Source: Mesorhizobium sp. M4B.F.Ca.ET.203.01.1.1 (GTDB taxonomy: Bacteria; Pseudomonadota; Alphaproteobacteria; Rhizobiales; Rhizobiaceae). From it: DNA of 64,000 nucleotides. Shown here piece after piece: positions 11,163 through 21,335 of this stretch. Location of the stretch: positions 62,001 to 126,000 of the forward strand of contig NZ_SRUO01000006.1 of assembly GCF_004791025.1 (NCBI RefSeq). The letters run 5' to 3'. Position 1 is the stretch's first letter. Each line of letters starts with the position of its first letter. The notes under the pieces are model-generated. The model was not told the origin of the DNA. It did not search any database and saw nothing but the letters and a program-made list of their open reading frames with translations. Position numbers and translations under genes: made by a program.

Positions 11163-11858
11163 TCAAGACAGGGCGAATGCGACCGCCGCCTCGGCATGCA
11201 GGCGCGTCGTGTCGAACACCGGAATGTCGAAGTCCGCCTGGCCGATCAGCATGGTGATCTCGGTGCAGCCCATGATGACGCCGTCGATATTCTCATCGCG
11301 CCGCAGCCGGCCGACTTCCTCGACATAGGCCGCATGCGAATCGGGTTTGACGATACCCTGGCAGAGTTCGTCATAGATCACCCGGTGCACCATGTCGCGG
11401 CCGGCCTGGTCGGGCACGATAGGCTGCAGGCCATATTTCTCGGCGAGCCGGCCCTTGTAGAAATCCTGCTCCATGGTGAAGCGGGTGGCGAGCAGCGCCG
11501 GCCGCCTGACGCCGGCATCCCTGACCGCGACCGCGGTGGCGTCGGCGATGTGGATCAGGGGGATCGACACCGCCGCCTGCACGTCGTCCGCCAGCCTGTG
11601 CATGGTGTTGGTGCAGACCACCAGGCCCTCGGCGCCGCCCGCCTCCAGCTTGCGCGCGGCCTCGACGAGCAGCACGCCCGCGCCCTGCCAGTCGCCGGCA
11701 TGCTGGCGCTCGGCGATCTCGGCGAAGTCGAACGACCATAAGAGCAGCTTCGCCGAATGCAGCCCACCGAGCCGCTCGCGCACGATCTCGTTGAGCAGGC
11801 GATAGTAGATGGCGGTCGATTCCCAACTCATGCCGCCGATGAGGCCGAGGGTCTTCAT
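11163..11858 (-). CDS. Aspartate/glutamate racemase family protein
   Basis: 231 residues. It begins MKTLGLIGGMSWESTAIYYR, the hallmark of the aspartate racemase (YgeA-type) group. The two catalytic cysteines sit in VVCTNTMHRL and VIMGCTEITML. These PLP-independent enzymes invert Asp, Glu or related amino acids in the cytosol. The substrate here is not known. It lies about 30 bp downstream of priA on the same strand. The same residue pattern also occurs in some maleate isomerase or hydantoin racemase relatives, but the N-terminus fits the racemase best. Confidence 0.88.
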   Translation of the reverse strand: MKTLGLIGGMSWESTAIYYRLLNEIVRERLGGLHSAKLLLWSFDFAEIAERQHAGDWQGAGVLLVEAARKLEAGGAEGLVVCTNTMHRLADDVQAAVSIPLIHIADATAVAVRDAGVRRPALLATRFTMEQDFYKGRLAEKYGLQPIVPDQAGRDMVHRVIYDELCQGIVKPDSHAAYVEEVGRLRRDENIDGVIMGCTEITMLIGQADFDIPVFDTTRLHAEAAVAFALS

Positions 11859-11888
11859 CTGTTCATGCCTCCGATCGCGTGATCAATC

Positions 11889-14072
11889 TCACAAAAAGCT
11901 CTGCGGATCGATATCGACCTGGACCCGGACCGAGCCGCGCAATTTCGGCCCTTCGGCCAGCATGGCGCGGATGAAGCCCTGCATGTCGGCGCGCCGCTCG
12001 CCCTGGATCAGCAGGCGGAAGCGGTGGCGCCCGCCGAGCAGTGACAACGGCGCCTCGGCCGGGCCCAGCACGAACAGATCGGCCGCCTGCGGCGCGGCGC
12101 GGCGCAGGCCGCGCGCATGCGCCTCCGCTTCGGCCCGCGTCGCGGCGCTGACGATAACGCCGGCGAGCCGGCCGAAGGGCGGCAGCGCCGCCCGCTCGCG
12201 CTCGGCGACCTCGCGCTCGTAAAAGGCCTCGGCATCGCCGGAGACGATGGCCCGCATCACCGGATGGTCCGGCTGGTAGGTCTGCAGCAGGCCGAGGCTC
12301 TTCTTGCCGGTGCGGCCGGCGCGACCCGTCACCTGGCTGAGCAGCTGGAAGGTTCGCTCGGCCGCGCGCGGATCGCCATTGGCGAGGCCGAGATCGGCGT
12401 CGACCACGCCGACCAATGTCATGTTGGGAAAATTATGGCCCTTGGCGACGAGCTGCGTGCCGATGACGATGTCGGCCTCGCCATTGGCGATGGCTTCCAA
12501 CTCGAGCCTGAGCCGTCGCACGCCGCCCATCAGGTCGGACGAGAGCACGATGGTGCGGGCGTCGGGGAAGTGCGCCACCACCTCCTCGGCAATGCGCTCG
12601 ACGCCGGGACCGCAAGCGACCAGATGGTCGAGCGTACCGCATTCGGGGCACGCCTCCGGCCGCCGCTCATTATGCCCGCAATGGTGGCAGACAAGCTGGC
12701 CGCGAAAGCGGTGCTCGACCAGCCAGGCCGAGCAGACCGGACAGCCGAAACGGTGGCCGCAGACGCGGCACAGCGTCAGCGGCGCATAGCCGCGCCGGTT
12801 GAGGAATAAGAGCGACTGCTCCTTCTTCTCCAGCGTGCGCCGCATCTGGTCGAGAAGCAGCGGCGACAGGAAGCCGCCGCGCGCCGGCGGCGCGCGGCGC
12901 ATGTCGATCGACTTCAGGTCGGGCAGCGCCGCCTCGGCAAAGCGCGACGAAAGCACCGCCCGATGATAGCGGCCCTGGCTGGCATTGACCCGGCTCTCGA
13001 CCGACGGCGTCGCCGAGGCGAGCACGATCGGGAAGCCGCCTATGTGGCCGCGAACCACCGCCATGTCGCGGGCATTGTAGAAGACGCGATCCTCCTGCTT
13101 GTAGGCGGGGTCGTGCTCCTCGTCGACGACGACCAGGCCAAGCTCAGGGAAAGGCAGGAACAGCGCCGAGCGCGCGCCGGCGACGACGCGCACGCCGCCT
13201 TCCGCCACCTGCCGCCAGACTTTCTCGCGCATCCTCGGCGGCAGGTCCGAATGCCACTCGGCCGGCTTGGCGCCGAACCGGTCCTGGAAGCGTTCCAGGA
13301 AGGCATGGGTCAGCGCGATTTCCGGCAGCAGGATCAGCACCTGCCTGCCCTGGTCGAGCGCCGCCGCCACCGCCTCGAAATAGACCTCGGTCTTGCCGGA
13401 TCCGGTGACGCCATCGAGCAACGTGACGCCAAAGGCGTTCGCCGCGACGCCGGCACGCAGCATGGCCGCCGCATCCTCCTGGTCGGGCATCAGCGTCGGC
13501 TGCGCGTAGGCCGGATCGGGCGCCGCCACCACCGGCCGCGGCGGGATCATCACCGTCTCGAACACGCCTTGCGCCCGCAAGCCGTCGATGACCGCCGACG
13601 ACACGCCGGCCGCATGCGCCAGGCCCGAGCGCGTCCAGGCGAGGCCGCCCTCGGCCGTCGCCAGCACGCGCGCCCTCGCCTCGGTCATCCGGTCGGGTCT
13701 GGCCAGGGTGAGCTGCAGGCCTTCGATCCAGGGCTCCGGGTCGAAGGCCTCCGGCGCACGAAGCAGCATGCGCGCCACCATGCCCGGCGCCGCCAGCGTG
13801 TATTGCGCGATCCAGTCGACGAAGCGGCGCATCGCGCGGTCGATCGGCGGGCAATCGAACACCTGCTCGATTGGCCGCAATTTCCTCGCGTCGACCGTCT
13901 CGACGGCGCCGTCCCAGACGATGCCGGCGACCTGCCGGGGCCCCAGCGGCACGCGCACGATCGAACCCGGCACCACGCGCATGCCGGCCGGCACCGCATA
14001 GGTGTAAGGCCGCTCGGCCGGCATCGGCACCAGCACCGGCGCGGCCGCGACAAAGGGCGAATCTTCCATCAT
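11889..14072 (-). CDS. priA: Primosomal replication protein N' (PriA helicase)
   Basis: 727 residues. The order is an N-terminal 3'-end-binding domain, Walker A GVTGSGKTEVYF, the DEEH box in VVDEEHDPAYKQED, then the zinc-binding cysteine cluster CRVCGHRFGCPVC ... CHHCGH ... CPECG, then helicase motifs through QVTGRAGRTGKK. PriA restarts stalled replication forks by loading the primosome. Two adjacent ATGs (14072 and 14069) are possible starts. It is divergent from fsa, with about 90 bp between them. Confidence 0.96.
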   Translation of the reverse strand: MMEDSPFVAAAPVLVPMPAERPYTYAVPAGMRVVPGSIVRVPLGPRQVAGIVWDGAVETVDARKLRPIEQVFDCPPIDRAMRRFVDWIAQYTLAAPGMVARMLLRAPEAFDPEPWIEGLQLTLARPDRMTEARARVLATAEGGLAWTRSGLAHAAGVSSAVIDGLRAQGVFETVMIPPRPVVAAPDPAYAQPTLMPDQEDAAAMLRAGVAANAFGVTLLDGVTGSGKTEVYFEAVAAALDQGRQVLILLPEIALTHAFLERFQDRFGAKPAEWHSDLPPRMREKVWRQVAEGGVRVVAGARSALFLPFPELGLVVVDEEHDPAYKQEDRVFYNARDMAVVRGHIGGFPIVLASATPSVESRVNASQGRYHRAVLSSRFAEAALPDLKSIDMRRAPPARGGFLSPLLLDQMRRTLEKKEQSLLFLNRRGYAPLTLCRVCGHRFGCPVCSAWLVEHRFRGQLVCHHCGHNERRPEACPECGTLDHLVACGPGVERIAEEVVAHFPDARTIVLSSDLMGGVRRLRLELEAIANGEADIVIGTQLVAKGHNFPNMTLVGVVDADLGLANGDPRAAERTFQLLSQVTGRAGRTGKKSLGLLQTYQPDHPVMRAIVSGDAEAFYEREVAERERAALPPFGRLAGVIVSAATRAEAEAHARGLRRAAPQAADLFVLGPAEAPLSLLGGRHRFRLLIQGERRADMQGFIRAMLAEGPKLRGSVRVQVDIDPQSFL

Positions 14073-14161
14073 GAGGCGTGACCTTGCCCCGACTTTGGTC
14101 TAGAGCAAAGGCCGACCCCCAAGCTGCATGTCATGCACATGAAAATCTTCAGGAGACCGCG

Positions 14162-14818
14162 ATGAAATTTTTTGTCGACACCGCCGATATCAAGGAAATC
14201 CGCGAGCTGAACGATCTGGGGCTGCTCGATGGCGTCACCACCAATCCCTCGCTGATCCTGAAATCGGGCGGCAAGATTGCCGAGGTGACCAAGCAGATCT
14301 GCGACATCGTCGAGGGCCCGGTCTCGGCCGAGGTCGTGGCGACCGAATACAAGCAGATGATGGCCGAGGCCGAGGTGCTGGCCAAGATCGCCCCCAATGT
14401 CTGCATCAAGGTGCCGCTGACGCTGGACGGGTTGAAGGCCTGCAAGACCATCCGCACCGAGATGAAGCGCATGGTCAACGTCACGCTCTGCTTCTCCGCC
14501 AACCAGGCGCTGCTCGCCGCCAAGGCCGGCGCCTCTTTCATCTCGCCCTTCGTCGGCCGCATCGACGACACCGGCTCGGACGGCATGGAGCTGATCCAGG
14601 AGATCCGGCAGATCTACGACAATTACGACTACCAGACCGAGATCCTGACCGCCTCGGTGCGCACCGTGAACCACGTCAAGCAGGCGGCGCTGATCGGCGC
14701 CGATGTCATCACCGCGCCGCCGGCGACGCTGAAGGCGCTGGTCAGCCATCCGCTGACCGACAAGGGCCTTGCCGCCTTCCTCGCCGACTGGGCCAAGACC
14801 GGCCAGAAGATCGGCTGA
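14162..14818 (+). CDS. fsa: Transaldolase-like fructose-6-phosphate aldolase
   Basis: 218 residues, the short transaldolase class. It begins [27 protein letters not shown] is near residue 25 and the Schiff-base Lys83 lies in NVCIKVPLT. It is a cytosolic aldol enzyme, either transaldolase of the pentose phosphate pathway or F6P aldolase. The short form cannot be split between these by eye. A Shine-Dalgarno-like AGGAGA lies 7 bp before the ATG. A strong terminator follows the stop. Confidence 0.9.
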   Translation: MKFFVDTADIKEIRELNDLGLLDGVTTNPSLILKSGGKIAEVTKQICDIVEGPVSAEVVATEYKQMMAEAEVLAKIAPNVCIKVPLTLDGLKACKTIRTEMKRMVNVTLCFSANQALLAAKAGASFISPFVGRIDDTGSDGMELIQEIRQIYDNYDYQTEILTASVRTVNHVKQAALIGADVITAPPATLKALVSHPLTDKGLAAFLADWAKTGQKIG

Positions 14819-14836
14819 TCTCGTCTCAACGATACG

Positions 14837-14864
14837 AAAAAAGGCCGGGCGACCGGCCTTTTTT
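14837..14864 (+). terminator. Rho-independent terminator after fsa
   Basis: AAAAAAGGCCGG, a short loop, CCGGCCTTTTTT: a GC stem with an A run before it and a T run after it, 18 bp past the fsa stop. Confidence 0.9.
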
Positions 14865-14890
14865 GTTGCAAACAGCAAAGTCGGAAACGC

Positions 14891-15040
14891 TCAGAGACCG
14901 TTTCGAAATTCGCTCTGGCGAGTCATATGGCGGTGGTTTCGAGAACCGGAGCGCAGCGGACATTCAGGTCCGTGAGCACCGGAAGCGCAGAAACCGCCGG
15001 CAGATGGCCGCCGGAGTAGAATTTCCAAACGGTCTCTCAG
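14891..15040. repeat. R1 palindromic repeat, copy A (between fsa and lptE)
   Basis: About 150 bp that is nearly self-complementary. Outer arms are TCAGAGACCGTTTCGAAATT and its partner ending AAACGGTCTCTCAG. Middle arms are GGCGGTGGTTT and AAACCGCC. Inner arms are CCGGAGCGCAGCGGAC and GTCCGTGAGCACCGG. The right end holds the lptE stop: TGA at 15037-15039 on the minus strand is the first triplet of the element end TGAGAGACC. Related copies are at 39321, 51222, 57242 and, more distantly, 33746 and 30977. Confidence 0.85.
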
Positions 15041-15618
15041 GCCTTCTTGCCGTGCTTGACCAGATCCTGCGCCACCGAGAGCCTGAGCAGGTCCGCCAGC
15101 TCGCGCGCGGCGCGGTTCTCGGCATCGATCTGTGCCCGGTAGGACGCGTATTCCTGGCGCGGCCGGTCGAAGGACGACGGCACCGAGCGCTTGCCGGTGG
15201 CGATGACCGTGCCGGTGCTCGCATCGGTCAGCACATAGGACGAGGTCAGCGTCACCGTGCCCGCGGTCGGCTCGTCCTCGTCGGTCTGTATCTGCACAAG
15301 TGCTGCCGATTCGACCAGTTCGGTGACGCCGAGATCGAGTATGTAGGCAGGCGTTGCCGGCTCGCCGGCGCCCTGGCCGAGGCCGAAGATCAGATTGTTG
15401 CGCACCTGCTGCGCGTAGCGGGTCTTGACCGGCTTGACCGAGATCGACGCCAGCTCAGCGGCGGCGCCGACTGTCGAGCCGCCGGTGAGCGGCGCGTTCG
15501 AATAGAGCGGCCTGACGGTGCAGGCCGACACCAATGCCAGCGAGGCGACCAGGCCGTACAGCGCGGTGCGGCCGAGCAAGCGCGTCACACCAGTCTTTTC
15601 CCGATCAGGCAACGACAT
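15037..15618 (-). CDS. lptE: LPS-assembly lipoprotein LptE-like
   Basis: 193 residues with a lipoprotein signal: hydrophobic stretch [15 protein letters not shown], so the mature lipidated Cys is residue 33. The rest is a predicted soluble beta-rich domain with [20 protein letters not shown], as in LptE/RlpB proteins. LptE plugs LptD in the outer membrane for LPS export. The ATG overlaps the end of leuS by 14 bp, the usual leuS-lptE arrangement in Rhizobiales. holA, which I would expect next, is absent and a repeat follows. Assignment rests on lipobox, size and context. Confidence 0.8.
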   Translation of the reverse strand: MSLPDREKTGVTRLLGRTALYGLVASLALVSACTVRPLYSNAPLTGGSTVGAAAELASISVKPVKTRYAQQVRNNLIFGLGQGAGEPATPAYILDLGVTELVESAALVQIQTDEDEPTAGTVTLTSSYVLTDASTGTVIATGKRSVPSSFDRPRQEYASYRAQIDAENRAARELADLLRLSVAQDLVKHGKKA

Positions 15619-18232
15619 TGACGATCCTCTGCGGCACGATGATCACCTTGCGGGGCGCCTTACCTTCCAGCGCCTTCTGCACGAATTCGAGGGCCAGCAC
15701 CGCCTTTTCGACCGCACCTTGGTCCGCGTCGCGGGCAATTGTCAAATCCCCGCGCTTCTTGCCGTTGACCTGGACCGGCAGCACGATCTCGTTGTCGACG
15801 ACAAGCGCCGGATCGTAGACCGGCCACGGCCGTTCGGCGACCATTTCGGTGCCGCCCAGCGTCTCCCAGCACTCCTCGGCCAGATGCGGCATGACCGGCG
15901 CGATCAGATGCACCAGGATCTCCACCGCCTCGCGGCAGGCGCCCTTCAGCGCGGCGTCGGCCTTGCCTTCGGCCGCCTCGTTGAGCGGCGTGGTCAAGGC
16001 GTTGGCGAGCTCGTAGATGCGAGCGATTGCGCGATTGAAGCCGAGCTTCTCGATATCCTCGCCGACCGCCTTGAGTATCTTGTGCGCGGCCTTGGAGACG
16101 GCGCCGGCCTCGCCCTCTCTCGCAGCCTCGGGCTTCACGCCGGCCAGCTGCTCGGCCGCGATCGACACCAGGCGCCAGATGCGCTGGACGAAGCGATGCG
16201 CGCCGGCGGCGCCGTCGTCGGTCCATTCCACGTCGCGCTCTGGGGGCGAATCCGACAGCATGAACCAGCGCGCGGTATCGGCGCCGTAGCCGTCGGTGAT
16301 CTCTTCCGGGCTCACCGTGTTCTTCTTCGACTTCGACATCTTCTCCAGCGGGCCGATGACAGCCTCCTCGCCGGTGGCGATGTCGACGGCGCGGCGCTTG
16401 CCGCCGACGTCCTCGAGCCTGACCTCGCCCGGCGACAGCCAGCGTCCGTTGTTGGACGGCCCGCCGACACGGTAGGTCTCGTGCACCACCATGCCTTGCG
16501 TGAACAGGCCCTTGAACGGCTCGGCGAGATCGAGATGGCCGGTCTCGCGCATCGCGCGGGTGAAGAAGCGCGAATAGAGCAAATGCAGGATCGCGTGCTC
16601 GATGCCGCCGATATACTGGTCGACCGCCAGCCATTCGTCGGCCGCCTTCGGCTCAGTCGGATCGTTGGCCCACGGCGCGGTGAAGCGCGCGAAATACCAG
16701 GACGAATCGACGAACGTGTCCATCGTGTCGGTCTCGCGCCGCGCCGGCTTGCCGCATTGCGGGCAATTGACGTGCCGCCAGGTCGGGTGGCGGTCGAGCG
16801 GGTTGCCCGGCCGGTCGAACTCGATGTCGTCGGGCAGCTTGACCGGCAGGTCGGCCTTCGGCACCGGCACCACGCCGCAATCCTCGCAGTGGATCATCGG
16901 GATCGGGCAGCCCCAGTAGCGCTGGCGCGAAATGCCCCAGTCGCGCAGGCGGAAGTTCACCTTGCGCTCGGCCATCGGCCGGTTGCCGATCGTCTTCTTT
17001 TCCAGCAGCTTGGCCACCTCGTCGAAGGCCTTCTCCGGCTTCATGCCGTCGAGGAAGCGCGAATTGATCATCACGCCGTCGTCAACATAGGCCTCCTCGA
17101 TGATCTGGAAGGTCTTGGCGTCGCCGCCTTCCGGCATCACCACGGGGATCACCGGCAGGCCGTATTTGTTGGCGAAGTCGAGGTCGCGCTGGTCGCCGGA
17201 CGGGCAGCCGAAGATCGCGCCGGTGCCGTATTCCATCAGCACGAAATTGGCGACATAGACCGGCAGCGTCCAGTTCTCGTCGAACGGATGGACGACCCGG
17301 ATGCCGGTGTCGAAGCCCTTCTTCTCGGCCGTTTCCAGCGCCGCCACCGAGGTGCCCATATGGCGCACCTCGTCGATGAACTTGGCCAGCTCGACATTCT
17401 CCTCGGCAGCCTTCTTTGCCAGCGGATGGTCGGCGGCGACCGCCATGAACGAGGCGCCGAAAATGGTGTCCGGCCTGGTCGTGTAGACCTCCAGCTCATG
17501 CTCGCCCGCGACCGGCTTGGCCAGCGGCCAGCGGATCAGCAGCCCTTCCGAGCGGCCGATCCAGTTGTGCTGCATCAGCTTGACCTTCTCCGGCCATTCG
17601 TCGAGGCCTTCGAGCGAATCCAGCAGGTCCTGCGCGAAGTCGGTGATCTTGAAGAACCACTGCGTCAGTTCGCGCTGCTCGACCAGCGCGCCGGAGCGCC
17701 AGCCGCGACCGTCGATGACCTGCTCGTTGGCGAGCACCGTCATGTCCTCCGGGTCCCAGTTGACCTTGGAGGATTTGCGCGTCACCAGCCCCTTCTCGAC
17801 GAAGTCGAGGAACAGCATCTGCTGGCGGTGGTAGTAGTCGACGTCGCAGGTGGCGAACTCGCGCGCCCAGTCGAGCGACAGGCCCATGACCTTGAGCTGC
17901 TCGCGCATGGTGGCGATGTTCTCATAGGTCCAGTCCTTGGGGTGGACCTTGTTCTGCATCGCCGCGTTCTCGGCCGGCATGCCGAAGGCGTCCCAGCCCA
18001 TCGGGTGCAGCACGTTGAAACCCTTGGCGCGCTTGTAGCGCGCCACGACGTCGCCCATCGTGTAGTTGCGGGTGTGGCCGATATGGATGCGCCCCGACGG
18101 ATAGGGGAACATCTCCAGCACGTAGTATTTCGGCTTCGGATCGGCGTTGTCGGCCTCGAACAGCTTCTTTTCGGCCCAGGCCTTCTGCCATTTGGGCTCT
18201 GACGCGCGCGGATTGTATCGTTCGGTTGCCAT
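15605..18232 (-). CDS. leuS: Leucyl-tRNA synthetase
   Basis: 875 residues from the ATG at 18232 ([16 protein letters not shown]). The class I HIGH motif is at residues 50-53 ([10 protein letters not shown]) and [10 protein letters not shown] comes late in the chain. The CP1 editing domain, with CPSGDQRDL, lies between them. It charges tRNA-Leu in the cytosol. The frame runs 75 codons further upstream but without family resemblance. It forms an operon with lptE and is divergent from yggS. Confidence 0.97.
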   Translation of the reverse strand: MATERYNPRASEPKWQKAWAEKKLFEADNADPKPKYYVLEMFPYPSGRIHIGHTRNYTMGDVVARYKRAKGFNVLHPMGWDAFGMPAENAAMQNKVHPKDWTYENIATMREQLKVMGLSLDWAREFATCDVDYYHRQQMLFLDFVEKGLVTRKSSKVNWDPEDMTVLANEQVIDGRGWRSGALVEQRELTQWFFKITDFAQDLLDSLEGLDEWPEKVKLMQHNWIGRSEGLLIRWPLAKPVAGEHELEVYTTRPDTIFGASFMAVAADHPLAKKAAEENVELAKFIDEVRHMGTSVAALETAEKKGFDTGIRVVHPFDENWTLPVYVANFVLMEYGTGAIFGCPSGDQRDLDFANKYGLPVIPVVMPEGGDAKTFQIIEEAYVDDGVMINSRFLDGMKPEKAFDEVAKLLEKKTIGNRPMAERKVNFRLRDWGISRQRYWGCPIPMIHCEDCGVVPVPKADLPVKLPDDIEFDRPGNPLDRHPTWRHVNCPQCGKPARRETDTMDTFVDSSWYFARFTAPWANDPTEPKAADEWLAVDQYIGGIEHAILHLLYSRFFTRAMRETGHLDLAEPFKGLFTQGMVVHETYRVGGPSNNGRWLSPGEVRLEDVGGKRRAVDIATGEEAVIGPLEKMSKSKKNTVSPEEITDGYGADTARWFMLSDSPPERDVEWTDDGAAGAHRFVQRIWRLVSIAAEQLAGVKPEAAREGEAGAVSKAAHKILKAVGEDIEKLGFNRAIARIYELANALTTPLNEAAEGKADAALKGACREAVEILVHLIAPVMPHLAEECWETLGGTEMVAERPWPVYDPALVVDNEIVLPVQVNGKKRGDLTIARDADQGAVEKAVLALEFVQKALEGKAPRKVIIVPQRIVNVVA

Positions 18233-18379
18233 CGGATGTTTTTCACTTAAAAGCTGGCACGAACCGCGGGGCAATGCCCGGCGGCCCAGGAAAATGTCGT
18301 CGCGGTGTTCACCATGGATTGCCGGACCCGTCAACTGCGGCGAGCCGGCGAGGACCAAAACTACAGGCAGGATATGGGC

Positions 18380-19042
18380 ATGACGAGCGCCGTCGAACAG
18401 CTTTTTGCCGTCAAGGCAAGGATTGCCGCCGCCGCGCGCGACGCCGGCCGCGACCAAGGCGCGGTCACGCTGGTGGCGGTGTCAAAGACCTTCGAGGCCG
18501 CATCGATCAGCCCGGTCATCGAGGCCGGCCAGCGGGTCTTCGGCGAAAACCGCGTGCAGGAGGCGCAAGGCAAATGGCCGGCGCTGAAGCATCAATTTCC
18601 CGGCATCGAATTGCATCTGATCGGTCCGCTGCAGTCGAACAAGGCCAAGGAAGCGGTCGCGCTGTTCGACGTCATCGAGACCGTGGACCGCGAGAAGATC
18701 GCCGCCGAACTTGCCAAGGAGATCGCACGGCAGGGCCGGAAGCCAAAACTCTACGTTCAGGTCAACACCGGCTCGGAGCCGCAAAAGGCCGGCATCGAGC
18801 CGCGCGAGGCGGTCGCCTTCGTCAGGCGCTGCCAAGAGGTGCACGGCCTCGCCATCGAAGGCCTGATGTGCATCCCGCCGGCTGATGAGAACCCCGGCCC
18901 GCACTTCGCGCTGCTGGAGAAGCTCGGCAAGGAGGCCGGCGTCGCGAAGCTCTCGATGGGCATGTCCGGCGACTACCAGACGGCCATCGCCTTCGGCGCG
19001 ACCGGCGTCCGGGTCGGCTCGGCGATCTTCGGCAGCCGATAG
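18380..19042 (+). CDS. yggS: YggS-type pyridoxal phosphate homeostasis protein
   Basis: 220 residues. PLP-binding Lys36 is in [10 protein letters not shown]. Further family marks are [27 protein letters not shown] and [22 protein letters not shown], which ends in the phosphate-binding loop. It buffers free PLP rather than catalysing a reaction. The start MTSAVEQL is preferred because AGGCAGGA sits about 8 bp upstream. ATG 18374, two codons earlier, is the alternative. It is transcribed away from leuS. Confidence 0.92.
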   Translation: MTSAVEQLFAVKARIAAAARDAGRDQGAVTLVAVSKTFEAASISPVIEAGQRVFGENRVQEAQGKWPALKHQFPGIELHLIGPLQSNKAKEAVALFDVIETVDREKIAAELAKEIARQGRKPKLYVQVNTGSEPQKAGIEPREAVAFVRRCQEVHGLAIEGLMCIPPADENPGPHFALLEKLGKEAGVAKLSMGMSGDYQTAIAFGATGVRVGSAIFGSR

Positions 19043-19145
19043 CTGGGCGATGAATCTTGCCGCAAAGGCTTGCCAGGCCTAGCGGTGGCTGCCCGACGGT
19101 TCTCTTGAGCCAGTTGCCCGCCTTGCTTGCTCCAGCACTTGAAAC

Positions 19146-19160
19146 GGAACGTACCGTTCC
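19146..19160. promoter_or_regulatory. Possible operator: perfect palindrome upstream of an aldo/keto reductase
   Basis: GGAACGTACCGTTCC has perfect 6-bp arms around TAC, 43 bp before the ATG at 19204. Size and position fit a repressor site of TetR or HxlR type, but no such regulator is adjacent. Confidence 0.4.
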
Positions 19161-19203
19161 TATTTGCTCAGCGTCATTCCCATTCCTCCCTGGAGCTCCC
19201 ACC

Positions 19204-20253
19204 ATGCGCTACAATCAACTCGGAAACACCGGGCTGTTCGTCTCCGAACTTTGCCTCGGCACCATGACCTTCGGCGCCGCCGGCGAGAACGCCCAATGGG
19301 GCCTGATCGCCAGCCTCGACCAGAAAGGCGTCAACGAGATCGTCGGCCGCTCGATTGCCGCCGGCGTCAACTTCTTCGACACGGCCGACGTCTACTCCTT
19401 CGGCGCCTCCGAAAGACTGCTCGGCCAGTCGCTCCACGACCTCGGCGTCAAAAGGTCGGACGTCATCATCGCCACCAAGGTGCATGGCGTCATGGGCGAG
19501 GGCCCGAACCAGCGCGGCTCCTCCCGCGGCCACATCATGGATTCGGTCGAGGCCAGCCTCGAACGGCTGCAGCTCGATCACATCGACCTCTACCAGCTGC
19601 ACGGCACCGACACGGTGAGCCCGATCGACGAGACGCTGCGGGCGCTCGACGATCTCGTGTCCAGCGGCAAGGTGCGTTACGTCGGCGTCTCGAACTGGCA
19701 AGCCTGGCGCATCGCCAAAGCGCTGGGCATTGCCGAGCGAAAGGGATTTGCCCGCTTCGAGACCGTGCAGTCCTACTATTCGATCGCCGGCCGCGACCTC
19801 GAACGCGAGATCGTGCCGCTGCTCAATGAGGAGAAGCTCGGCCTGATGGTCTGGTCACCGATGGCCGGCGGCCTGCTCTCCGGCAAATACGGTCCGGGCG
19901 CGCCCGGCAATGGCGAAGGCCGCCGCGCCTCCTTCAACTTCCCGCCGGTCAACGAGGATCGCGCCTGGGCGGCGGTCGCCGTCATGCGCGAGATCGCCAG
20001 GAAGCACGATGTCAGCGTTGCCACGGTGGCGCTCGGCTACGTGCTGGCCAAGCCCTTCGTGATGAGCGTCATCATCGGCGCCAGCCGCATGGACCAGCTC
20101 GAGCAGAACCTTGCCGCCACCGCGCTGAAGCTCGACGCCGAGGATCTCGCCAGGCTGGACGAGGTCAGCGCGCTGCCCTCCGAATATCCCGGCTGGATGC
20201 TGGACCGGCAGGGCGCGGGCCGGCGCCCGGCGCCGTTCGTGCCGAAGGCCTAG
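19204..20253 (+). CDS. Aldo/keto reductase
   Basis: 349 residues. It begins MRYNQLGNTGLFVSELCLGT. Catalytic Asp and Tyr are in FFDTADVYSFGASE, the Lys is in DVIIATKVHG, and the conserved His-containing strand is HIDLYQLHGTD. The C-terminal NADP-binding segment is VIIGASRMDQLEQN. It is an NADPH-dependent cytosolic carbonyl reductase of the YajO/Tas-like group with unknown substrate. The ATG was chosen over a long upstream frame because the barrel starts here. A palindromic operator-like site lies upstream. It is paralogous to the gene at 22556. Confidence 0.9.
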   Translation: MRYNQLGNTGLFVSELCLGTMTFGAAGENAQWGLIASLDQKGVNEIVGRSIAAGVNFFDTADVYSFGASERLLGQSLHDLGVKRSDVIIATKVHGVMGEGPNQRGSSRGHIMDSVEASLERLQLDHIDLYQLHGTDTVSPIDETLRALDDLVSSGKVRYVGVSNWQAWRIAKALGIAERKGFARFETVQSYYSIAGRDLEREIVPLLNEEKLGLMVWSPMAGGLLSGKYGPGAPGNGEGRRASFNFPPVNEDRAWAAVAVMREIARKHDVSVATVALGYVLAKPFVMSVIIGASRMDQLEQNLAATALKLDAEDLARLDEVSALPSEYPGWMLDRQGAGRRPAPFVPKA

Positions 20254-20273
20254 TTCGTCCGCTTCGTCTGAGC

Positions 20274-20300
20274 AGCCGCGCGTCCCTCGGGCGCGCGGCT
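20274..20300. terminator. Hairpin between convergent aldo/keto reductase and lysR
   Basis: AGCCGCGCG, nine bases, CGCGCGGCT: a perfect 9-bp GC stem in a 54-bp convergent gap. There is no clear T run, so it may be a weak or RNA-stabilising terminator. Confidence 0.6.
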
Positions 20301-20307
20301 TCCTCGT

Positions 20308-21213
20308 TCAGAGCCGCACCGTTTCGACCAGAAAATCGAGAAAGGCACGCACCCTGGCCGGCAGGTGCTTGCCCTGGCCGACATAGACGGCGTGGGTCAT
20401 TTCCTCGTCGCCGGGATTGAAATCCTCGAGCAACGGCACCAGCTGGCCGGCGGCGATGTCGGGCTCGACATGCCAGCGCGCCAGCCGAGCGATGCCCGCG
20501 CCGGCAAGAGCCATCAGCCGCATCGCCTCGCCGTCGCTGACCTGGGCATTGCCCGTGATTGGGACCACGGTGGCACGGCCGGCCCTGTCGGCAAACGGCC
20601 AGCCGTCGATATGGCGCGCGAAGCGGAAGCCCATGCGGTTGTGGCGATCGAGATCGGCCGGCGTGCGCGGCGTGCCGCGCGCATCGAGGTAGGAAGGTGC
20701 CGCGACCACCACCACGCCGCTCTGCCCGAGCTTGCGTGCCACCAGCCGTGATTCGCCGAGCGGCCCGGCGCGGATGGCGACATCGGCGCGCTCCTCCATC
20801 AGGTCGATGACATGGTCGGTCAGGACGATGTCGACCGAGATTTCGGGATAGCGCTCCAGGAAGCTCGGCAAAAGCGGGATCAGCCGGTGCTGGCCGAACG
20901 GCACATAGGAGTTGATCCTGAGCAGGCCGCGCGGCGCGGCACCCGCTGCTGCCTCGCGCTCGGCCGCCGCCATGTCGGCCAGGATGCGCACGCCGCTGTC
21001 GTGGAAGGCGGCCCCTTCCGGCGTGAGCTGCAGCCTGCGCGTCGAACGACTGACCAGGCGGGCGCCGAGCCGCGCCTCCAGCCGCGCGATCAGCTTGCTC
21101 ACCGCCGACGGCGTCATGCGCAGCGCGCGCGCCGCCGCCGAAAAGCTGCCAGCCTCGACGACGCGGACAAACACCTCGATCTCGCCGGAGCGGTTTATCT
21201 CTGATCTCGCCAT
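20308..21213 (-). CDS. LysR family transcriptional regulator
   Basis: 301 residues, the family length. The N-terminal winged helix-turn-helix is EIEVFVRVVEAGSFSAAARAL then MTPSAVSKLIARLEARLG. The C-terminal substrate-binding domain has the usual periplasmic-binding fold pattern (GLLRINSYVPFGQHRLIPLL). It is divergent from the MFS/aldo-keto reductase pair at 21336-23590, with 122 bp between starts, so it probably controls that pair. The inducer is not predictable. Confidence 0.92.
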   Translation of the reverse strand: MARSEINRSGEIEVFVRVVEAGSFSAAARALRMTPSAVSKLIARLEARLGARLVSRSTRRLQLTPEGAAFHDSGVRILADMAAAEREAAAGAAPRGLLRINSYVPFGQHRLIPLLPSFLERYPEISVDIVLTDHVIDLMEERADVAIRAGPLGESRLVARKLGQSGVVVVAAPSYLDARGTPRTPADLDRHNRMGFRFARHIDGWPFADRAGRATVVPITGNAQVSDGEAMRLMALAGAGIARLARWHVEPDIAAGQLVPLLEDFNPGDEEMTHAVYVGQGKHLPARVRAFLDFLVETVRL

Positions 21214-21335
21214 CTAAGAATCTATTTCACAACCGATGTGCCTCGGGCAAGTCTGGTTCACAGACGGCAGCAACACGATCTTCCGAGCCGGGACGCGGGG
21301 AAGTGCGTCCCGGCACCACCAACGGGACGATCGCC

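Noticed and set aside
15518..18202. Long open frame (about 890 codons) on the plus strand across leuS
   Set aside because: Antisense shadow of a GC-rich gene. Composition is Arg/His/Leu-rich and no family resemblance is visible, while the minus strand clearly codes LeuS.
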